Assembly: GCA_029256665.1 (NCBI GenBank)
Contig: JAQSXN010000068.1
Span: forward strand, 1 to 11,071
Source of the DNA: Paenibacillus sp.
GTDB taxonomy: Bacteria > Bacillota > Bacilli > Paenibacillales > Paenibacillaceae
Direction: 5' to 3'
DNA length: 11,071 nt
This document shows positions 5,971 through 11,071 of this stretch, piece after piece. Position numbers and translations under genes: made by a program. The notes beneath the pieces were generated by a model, which saw nothing but the letters and a program-made list of their open reading frames with translations, was not told the DNA's origin and did no database searches. How positions within the stretch are numbered: the stretch's first letter is position 1; each line of letters begins with the position of its first letter.

Positions 5971-6201
5971 ATGGCTGTAAACTACATTTGCCGACACTGC
6001 AAGTCGTCTATGGGATCCATCGAAGGATCCTCCGTCACGGAGCAGCAGCTCGGCTTCCATTTCTTGACCCCCGAAGAGCGCAGCGATATAATAGCGTATG
6101 ACTCAAGCGGCAACGTTACGGTAAAAGTTGTCTGCGATTACTGCAACGAGGCGCTCAGCTCCAACCCGGATCTTATGCTGATCGGCAATCCTTTGCAGTA
6201 A
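5971..6201 (+). CDS. fin: Anti-sigma-F factor Fin (YabK family)
   Basis: Fin is a small forespore protein that in B. subtilis inhibits sigma-F-directed transcription and helps the switch to sigma-G. The 76-residue product has two zinc-ribbon CxxC pairs, Cys7/Cys10 (CRHC) and Cys55/Cys58 (CDYC). The central LGFHFLTPEERSDIIAYDSSGNVTV segment (split here for reference as LGFHFLTPEERSDI then IAYDSSGNVTV) matches the family. Position between pth and mfd is the same as yabK. A perfect AGGAGG at 5958-5963, 7 nt from ATG 5971, supports the start. I could not find a convincing sigma-F or sigma-G promoter in the 126 bp after pth, so read-through from pth is possible. It is the only anti-sigma factor in the window. 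Confidence 0.92.
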   Translation: MAVNYICRHCKSSMGSIEGSSVTEQQLGFHFLTPEERSDIIAYDSSGNVTVKVVCDYCNEALSSNPDLMLIGNPLQ

Positions 6202-6430
6202 AAGATTCGATGTCGAATAAGCTTCCAGAATGACTTCGTAATGGGAAGCGTACTTGAATAATAGGCTCCGCTAGAACAGGCTATGCCGGCGCGCGTCCGG
6301 TCGTAGCTGTTTTGGCGTGGGCGAGTACGGAAGATGCGCCCGGGGAGCGGGCGGCGATAGATATGAGCGATCGGAAGCAGTGGCCGGCTTCTCCCCGGCC
6401 GGCCGCGAAAGAAAAGAGGTGCAGCATACG
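6202..6430 (+). other. 229-bp leader between fin and mfd
   Basis: No established gene is visible here. The interval holds a 14-bp imperfect palindrome, ATTCGA-TG-TCGAAT, at 6205-6218 just after the fin stop. It also has a 6-bp inverted repeat (6221-6226 with 6244-6249) and a GC-rich hairpin GGCCGG/CCGGCC (6382-6387 with 6395-6400) about 15 bp before the mfd ribosome binding site. A 23-codon open frame runs from ATG 6363 to TGA 6434 and overlaps the mfd start. I find no good vegetative promoter; TTGAAT at 6254-6259 lacks a matching -10. The leader may contain a regulatory RNA structure or nothing of note. Confidence 0.4.
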
Positions 6431-9400
6431 TTGAAAGCGCTAATACAAGCTTTTGCAGCGGATATGGACGTACAATCGGTCTTGTCCGGGATTCGCAAAG
6501 GGATGCGCGAGCAGATGGTATCCGGTCTAGCCGGATCCTCTCGCCAGGTCTTGATTGCAGCTCTGGAAGAAGGCATCGAGCGTCCGATGCTAGTCGTTAC
6601 CCATAATATGTTCTCCGCGCAGAAGATCGCGGAGGATCTTCAGGAATGTCTATCGCCCGATAAGGTGCTGCTCTATCCTGCGAACGAGCTGATGGCCGCG
6701 GAGGCGGCGATCTCGAGTCCCGAGACGCTGGCGCAGCGGATGGACGTGCTGATGAAGCTGTCCCGCGGCTATCGCGGGATTGTTGTCGTGCCGTTCTCCG
6801 GGGCGAGACGTTACTTGCCGATCGGCAGCGTGATGGCCGAGGCGCAGATCGAGATCAAGGTCGGAGACGAGATCGCGCTGGAGGACTTCCTTCGGCGCAT
6901 GACCTCGCTCGGCTATGTCCGGGTCGACCGCGTGGAGGCCAAGGGGGAGATGAGCGTACGGGGCGGCATCGTCGACTTCTATCCGCTTACGGCGGCGCAG
7001 GCTTGCCGGATCGAATGGTTCGGCGACGACGTCGACTCCATCCGCACCTTCGACCCCGCCGAGCAGCGTTCGCTCGATCGGCTGGAGAGCTACGTCGTGA
7101 CGCCGTGCCAGGAGATCATCGCAAGCGCGAACCGGATGGCGAACGCGGCGGATCACGCGGCGGGACTGCTGGAGCGCCAGCTCGACAAGATGACCGACCG
7201 GACGGCCAAGGAGCGGCTCCGCGCGGAAATCGGCGGAGAGCTCGAGAAGCTGCGGGAGCAGGTTTATTTTCCCGAAATTTATAAATATATATCGTTGTTA
7301 TATCCGGAGCGCCAGACGATCATGGACTACATGCCGGAAGATACGCTGCTCGTGCTAGACGAACCTACGAGATTGATAGAGACGTCCAAGCAACTGGAGC
7401 GGGACGAAGGCGAATGGGCAGTCCATCTGCTCCAGAACGGCAAGTCTCTGCCGGGGCTTGTCCTTGCCAGAGAGACGGAAGAGGTCTTGCACCAACGTCC
7501 GTTCCCGACGATTTTCCTCTCGCTGTTCCTGCGCCAAGTGCCGCATTCGCAGCCTCAGAACATTCTCAACATGACGAGCCGCTCGATGCAAAATTTCCAT
7601 GGACAGATGAACGTGCTGAAGTCGGAGATGGAACGCTGGAAGAAGATCGGCGCCAAAGTCATCATGTTGGCGGGGGGCGCCGAGCGCATGGAGAGAATGC
7701 GCCGCGTGCTCGACGATTACGGCATCGAAACGCCTATTCTGCTGGAGGGCAATCTGCAGCAGGGCTTTGAGCTGCCGTCGTCGCATCTGGTCGTCATTAC
7801 GGAAGGCGAGATGTTCTCGCAGAAGCAGCGCAAGCAGCGCAGGATGGACAAGAAGCTGGACAACGCGGAGCGGATCAAGAGCTATACGGAGCTGAAGGTC
7901 GGCGACCACGTCGTGCATCATAACCACGGCATCGGCAAATACGTCGGAATCGGCACGCTCGAGATCGGCGGCATTCACCGCGATTATCTTCATATTCTGT
8001 ATGCCGGCGGCGACAAGCTGTCCGTGCCGATCGATCAGGTCGACATGATCCAGAAGTATGTCGGCTCGGAAGAGAAGGAGCCCAAGGTCAACAAGCTGGG
8101 CGGCACGGAATGGACGAAGGCGAAGAGCAAGGCGAGGGCTTCGGTCCAGGATATCGCCGACGATCTGATCAAGCTGTACGCGCAGCGGCAGTCCACGCCG
8201 GGTTACGCGTTCGGGGAAGATACGACGTATCAGCAGGAATTCGAGGCGATGTTCCCGTACGACGAAACGAGGGACCAGCTTCGGGCCATCGACGAGATCA
8301 AGAAGGATATGGAACGCGCCCAGCCGATGGATCGCCTCTTATGCGGAGACGTTGGCTACGGCAAGACGGAGGTCGCCGTGCGAGCCGCCTTTAAAGCCGC
8401 GATGGAGAGCAAGCAGGTTGCCGTGCTCGTGCCGACGACGATTCTTGCGCAGCAGCATTATGAGACGTTCCGCGAGCGTTTCTCCGGATATCCCATCAAC
8501 GTGCAGGTACTAAGCCGCTTCCGCTCGCGGAAGGAGCAGAACGATACGATCAAAGGGCTGAAGAACGGCACGGTCGATGTCGTCATCGGCACGCACCGGC
8601 TGTTGTCGCAGGATATCGTGTTTAAGTCGCTCGGCATGCTGATCGTCGACGAGGAGCAGCGGTTCGGCGTGTCCCACAAGGAGAAGCTCAAGAAGCTCAA
8701 GACAAGCGTGGACGTGCTGACGCTGACGGCGACGCCGATTCCGCGGACGCTGCATATGTCCATGCTGGGCGTGCGGGATCTGTCCGTCATCGAGACGCCG
8801 CCGGAGAACCGCTTCCCCGTTCAGACGTATGTTGTCGAATATAGCCCCGCTCTCGTTAGGGAATCCATTGAGCGGGAGCTGGCGCGCGGCGGTCAGGTGT
8901 ATTACCTGTACAATCGCGTGCAAGGCATCCATCAGATGGCGGAGCAGATAAGCGCGCTTGTACCTGATGCCAAAGTATCGGTCGGCCATGGGCAGATGTC
9001 GGAGCAGGAGCTCGAGAAGACGATTCTCGACTTCCTTGACGGCGAGTCGGACGTGCTGGTCAGCACGAGCATCATCGAGACGGGCGTCGACATTCCGAAC
9101 GTAAATACGCTGATCGTGCACGACGCCGACAAAATGGGTCTTTCCCAGTTGTATCAGCTCCGGGGAAGGGTGGGCCGGTCCAACCGGATTGCCTATGCCT
9201 ACTTCACCTATCAGCGGGACAAGGTGCTCACCGAGGTGGCGGAGAAGCGGCTGCAGTCGATCAAGGAGTTCACGGAGCTCGGCTCCGGCTTCAAGATCGC
9301 GATGCGCGACTTGTCCATTCGCGGAGCGGGCAACCTGCTGGGCGCCGAGCAGCACGGATTTATCGCTTCCGTAGGCTTCGACATGTATTCGCAGATGCTG

Positions 9401-9964
9401 GCGGAGGAGATCGCGAAGCGCAAAGCCGAGATGTCCGGCGAGGAAGCGAAGGTAGAGAAGATCGTCTCGACGGGAATCGATATCAGCGTCGACGCGTATT
9501 TGCCGTCGGATTATATTTACGACAGCATCCAAAAGATCGAGATCTACAAGAAGGTCGCGTCGGTCCGCACGTTCGAGGAGTGCGACGATCTCATCGACGA
9601 GCTGGTGGACCGTTTCGGCGATCTGCCTCAGGCGGTCAGCAATCTGATGTCCGTGGCCCGGCTTAAAATATACGGCTCGTTATGCGGCATCGAGCTGGTC
9701 AGCCAGAAGGGCGACGATCTCGTCTTTAGACTCGTCGCGCCGATCGTGGGCAAGACGGTGCGCAAGCAGGTCGACCAGCTGTGCCTCAAGCTCGAGAACC
9801 GGTTTAAGCAGTCCGGCGAGCAGGAGACGCCGCCTACCTTGACGCTGCGGGGCAAGGGATTGAATATGGAGCAGAAGCTCCACCTGTCCGAGAAGTTTTT
9901 CGAAGGGTACAAGGACGTCATTGCGCCGAAGGAAATGCTGCAGAATGCGACATCGCAGGCATAA
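6431..9964 (+). CDS. mfd: Transcription-repair coupling factor Mfd
   Basis: Mfd removes RNA polymerase stalled at DNA lesions and recruits UvrA for transcription-coupled nucleotide excision repair. From TTG 6431 the product is 1177 residues, the same length as B. subtilis Mfd. The N-terminal UvrB-homology region spans about 1-400 (GLAGSSRQV at 32-40, RGGIVDFYPL at 177-186). The RNA-polymerase-interacting domain lies near 487-545 (GDHVVHHNHGIGKYVGI). The RecG-like translocase carries Walker A GDVGYGKTEVA at 639-649, DEEQ at 740-743, TATPIPRTL at 766-774 and QLRGRVGRS at 909-917. It is followed by the translocation-motif region (RGAGNLLGAEQHGF near 964-977) and the UvrA-masking C-terminal domain. 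TTG is chosen because AGAGGTG at 6415-6421 is well spaced and the N-terminus then aligns with homologues. An open extension to GTG 6317 adds 38 residues with no family resemblance. Confidence 0.96.
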   Translation: MKALIQAFAADMDVQSVLSGIRKGMREQMVSGLAGSSRQVLIAALEEGIERPMLVVTHNMFSAQKIAEDLQECLSPDKVLLYPANELMAAEAAISSPETLAQRMDVLMKLSRGYRGIVVVPFSGARRYLPIGSVMAEAQIEIKVGDEIALEDFLRRMTSLGYVRVDRVEAKGEMSVRGGIVDFYPLTAAQACRIEWFGDDVDSIRTFDPAEQRSLDRLESYVVTPCQEIIASANRMANAADHAAGLLERQLDKMTDRTAKERLRAEIGGELEKLREQVYFPEIYKYISLLYPERQTIMDYMPEDTLLVLDEPTRLIETSKQLERDEGEWAVHLLQNGKSLPGLVLARETEEVLHQRPFPTIFLSLFLRQVPHSQPQNILNMTSRSMQNFHGQMNVLKSEMERWKKIGAKVIMLAGGAERMERMRRVLDDYGIETPILLEGNLQQGFELPSSHLVVITEGEMFSQKQRKQRRMDKKLDNAERIKSYTELKVGDHVVHHNHGIGKYVGIGTLEIGGIHRDYLHILYAGGDKLSVPIDQVDMIQKYVGSEEKEPKVNKLGGTEWTKAKSKARASVQDIADDLIKLYAQRQSTPGYAFGEDTTYQQEFEAMFPYDETRDQLRAIDEIKKDMERAQPMDRLLCGDVGYGKTEVAVRAAFKAAMESKQVAVLVPTTILAQQHYETFRERFSGYPINVQVLSRFRSRKEQNDTIKGLKNGTVDVVIGTHRLLSQDIVFKSLGMLIVDEEQRFGVSHKEKLKKLKTSVDVLTLTATPIPRTLHMSMLGVRDLSVIETPPENRFPVQTYVVEYSPALVRESIERELARGGQVYYLYNRVQGIHQMAEQISALVPDAKVSVGHGQMSEQELEKTILDFLDGESDVLVSTSIIETGVDIPNVNTLIVHDADKMGLSQLYQLRGRVGRSNRIAYAYFTYQRDKVLTEVAEKRLQSIKEFTELGSGFKIAMRDLSIRGAGNLLGAEQHGFIASVGFDMYSQMLAEEIAKRKAEMSGEEAKVEKIVSTGIDISVDAYLPSDYIYDSIQKIEIYKKVASVRTFEECDDLIDELVDRFGDLPQAVSNLMSVARLKIYGSLCGIELVSQKGDDLVFRLVAPIVGKTVRKQVDQLCLKLENRFKQSGEQETPPTLTLRGKGLNMEQKLHLSEKFFEGYKDVIAPKEMLQNATSQA

Positions 9965-9965
9965 A

Positions 9966-9996
9966 TTCGCTTTTGCCCTCCCTAATCTGCTACAAT
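9966..9996 (+). promoter_or_regulatory. Promoter of the foldase lipoprotein gene (extended -10)
   Basis: TGCTACAAT at 9988-9996 is a good extended -10. The upstream TTCGCTTTTGCCCT block at 9966-9979 closely repeats the sequence before the pth -10, but no consensus -35 is present at 17 bp. It begins two bases after the mfd stop and lies about 45 bp ahead of the foldase start. No terminator is seen between mfd and this gene. Confidence 0.5.
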
Positions 9997-10041
9997 ACTC
10001 ATAATGCAAAATTCAAAACGGGAACGCGAAAGGGGATTAAC

Positions 10042-11071
10042 ATGTTGCACAGTACACGCAAGTCGGCATGGCGCAGAAGCGCGCTGCTCACCATTGCGGC
10101 AGTGCTTGTCATGACGATGTTAGCGGCATGCGGCGGCGGCAATAAGGACGATTATTCCTTTGAATTCAAGAATGTTAGCGAAGGAGAAACGGTCGCAACG
10201 TATAAGGACGGCAAGGTTACGAAGGCGGAGTTCGACAAGTATCTGGCGATCTTCGGCGTATCTCAGCCTTCTTACGAACAGATCATCACCATTCCGCAAT
10301 TCCAACAAATCATACTCGAACAATACGTATCGTATAAGATACTGGCTGGCAAAGCTTCCGAGGAATCCTTGAAGAAGGCTCGCGAAGACGTGGACAAGCA
10401 GCTGGAAGAATACAAGGAATACCTCAAGACCGACGCGGAGCTTGAGAAAAAGGTGAAGGAGAAAAAAATCTCCGACGCCGATATGGGCACGTTTCTGATG
10501 CTGACCTCCGCGGTCGTGGCTCATGTTAACTCTCTTGTAACGGACGAAGATATCGCCAAAGCGTTCGAAACCGCAAAAGCGGATTACGCGGTCTCCACCG
10601 TGCGCCATGTGCTCGTGGCGACTGTAGAGCAGAACCAGGAGACGGGCGAATCGAAAGAACTTCGTACGGACGAAGAAGCGCTTGCCCGCGCCAAAGAAGC
10701 CAAGGCGAAGCTCGAAGCCGGCGAGAGCTGGGACGCGGTTGCCAAGGCATACTCCGACGATCCGGGCACGAAGGAAAAAGGCGGCCTTTACGAGAACGCC
10801 GAAGGCGGCGGTTGGGTAGAGCCGTTCAAGAAAGCCGCTTTCGAGCAGGAGCTCAACAAAATCGGCGAACCGATCAAGAGCGACTATGGATACCACGTCA
10901 TGGTCGTCGAGAAGCGCGAAGTGAAAACGTATGATCAGCTGACCGACGAGAAGAAGGAAGAAGTGAAGGGCGCCGCGGCATCCGCGTACATGGAGAAATT
11001 TATGGCCGACGAGATGAAGCAACAAGATCTGAAGATCACGTTGCCGGAGCCTGAACCGACTGAAGGTGCGG
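10042..11071 (+). CDS. PrsA-like lipoprotein foldase (parvulin-type peptidylprolyl isomerase), 3' end outside window
   Basis: At least 343 codons are open to the window end with no stop, so the gene is partial. The N-terminus is a lipoprotein signal: basic residues (RKSAWRR), a hydrophobic stretch at about 14-27, then a lipobox LAAC with the lipidated Cys30, followed by GGG. After a SurA/PrsA-like N-terminal helical region with many charged residues (about 50-180) comes a parvulin rotamase domain at about 185-292. It has VRHVLVAT, the AKAYSDDPGTKEKGG segment near 235-248 and GYHVMVVEKRE near 283-293. PrsA-type proteins sit on the outer face of the membrane and assist folding of exported proteins. 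AAAGGGGA at 10029-10036 supports ATG 10042. A proline/glutamate-rich tail (PEPEPTEG) begins near 335. A long frame on the opposite strand (10120-11025) is its antisense shadow. The assignment to PrsA proper rather than another parvulin lipoprotein is uncertain. Confidence 0.88.
   Translation, partial: MLHSTRKSAWRRSALLTIAAVLVMTMLAACGGGNKDDYSFEFKNVSEGETVATYKDGKVTKAEFDKYLAIFGVSQPSYEQIITIPQFQQIILEQYVSYKILAGKASEESLKKAREDVDKQLEEYKEYLKTDAELEKKVKEKKISDADMGTFLMLTSAVVAHVNSLVTDEDIAKAFETAKADYAVSTVRHVLVATVEQNQETGESKELRTDEEALARAKEAKAKLEAGESWDAVAKAYSDDPGTKEKGGLYENAEGGGWVEPFKKAAFEQELNKIGEPIKSDYGYHVMVVEKREVKTYDQLTDEKKEEVKGAAASAYMEKFMADEMKQQDLKITLPEPEPTEGA

Noticed and set aside
5943..5971. Sigma-G-like GTATA and CATACATA before fin
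   Set aside because: The putative -10 overlaps the start codon and the spacing is 16 bp, so transcription would begin inside the gene; CATATG at the start explains the match.
6317..6430. GTG-initiated N-terminal extension of Mfd by 38 residues
   Set aside because: The extra residues do not resemble Mfd homologues, and a good ribosome binding site and family-length protein favour TTG 6431.
8510..9532. 340-codon open frame on the minus strand inside mfd
   Set aside because: Antisense shadow of the conserved Mfd translocase motifs; no ribosome binding site or family resemblance.
10120..11025. 301-codon open frame on the minus strand
   Set aside because: It lies entirely antisense to the foldase gene, which has a lipoprotein signal, lipobox and parvulin motifs. 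The opposite-strand product has no recognisable family and arises from GC-rich codon bias.

Overview
This window is an ordinary-looking but informative stretch of chromosomal core from a spore-forming Firmicute, most likely of the Paenibacillaceae (Paenibacillus/Cohnella type). The evidence is the GC-rich coding DNA with strong AAGGAGG-type ribosome binding sites, the sporulation genes (spoVG, fin), and a gene order that parallels the Bacillus subtilis ispE-purR-yabJ(ridA)-spoVG-glmU-prs-ctc-spoVC(pth)-yabK(fin)-mfd block. All genes lie on the + strand. I see no rRNA, tRNA, CRISPR array, insertion sequence or prophage gene, and no obviously novel multi-gene system.

Layout. Bases 1-209 are the ispE leader, with a -10 element and a widely spaced 10-bp inverted repeat. 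Next comes ispE (210-1064), then a promoter with a PurBox-like inverted repeat, purR (from TTG 1147), a perfect 18-bp hairpin without a U-tract, and ridA (2046-2444). An AT-rich box and a sigma-H-type promoter precede spoVG (GTG 2574-2855), which ends in a strong intrinsic terminator. glmU (2985-4382) is followed by only 94 bp before rplY/ctc (4477-5130). That gap carries a near-consensus sigma-B-type promoter and lacks the prs gene expected at this position. A terminator, then a promoter, lead into pth (5284-5844) and fin (5971-6201). A 229-bp leader precedes mfd (TTG 6431-9964). A promoter then drives a secreted lipoprotein foldase of the PrsA/parvulin type (10042 to the window end, incomplete).

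How the genes relate. The segment is a housekeeping and sporulation cluster rather than one pathway. It covers isoprenoid precursor synthesis (IspE), purine control (PurR) with enamine/imine detoxification (RidA), cell-wall precursor UDP-GlcNAc (GlmU), translation (L25/Ctc, Pth), developmental control (SpoVG, Fin), transcription-coupled repair (Mfd), and folding of exported proteins. The regulatory signals I read match the B. subtilis logic gene by gene: PurR autoregulation, sigma-H on spoVG, sigma-B on ctc. The departures worth checking are the missing prs, the strong hairpin between purR and ridA, a shared promoter block before pth and the foldase gene, and the long mfd leader.
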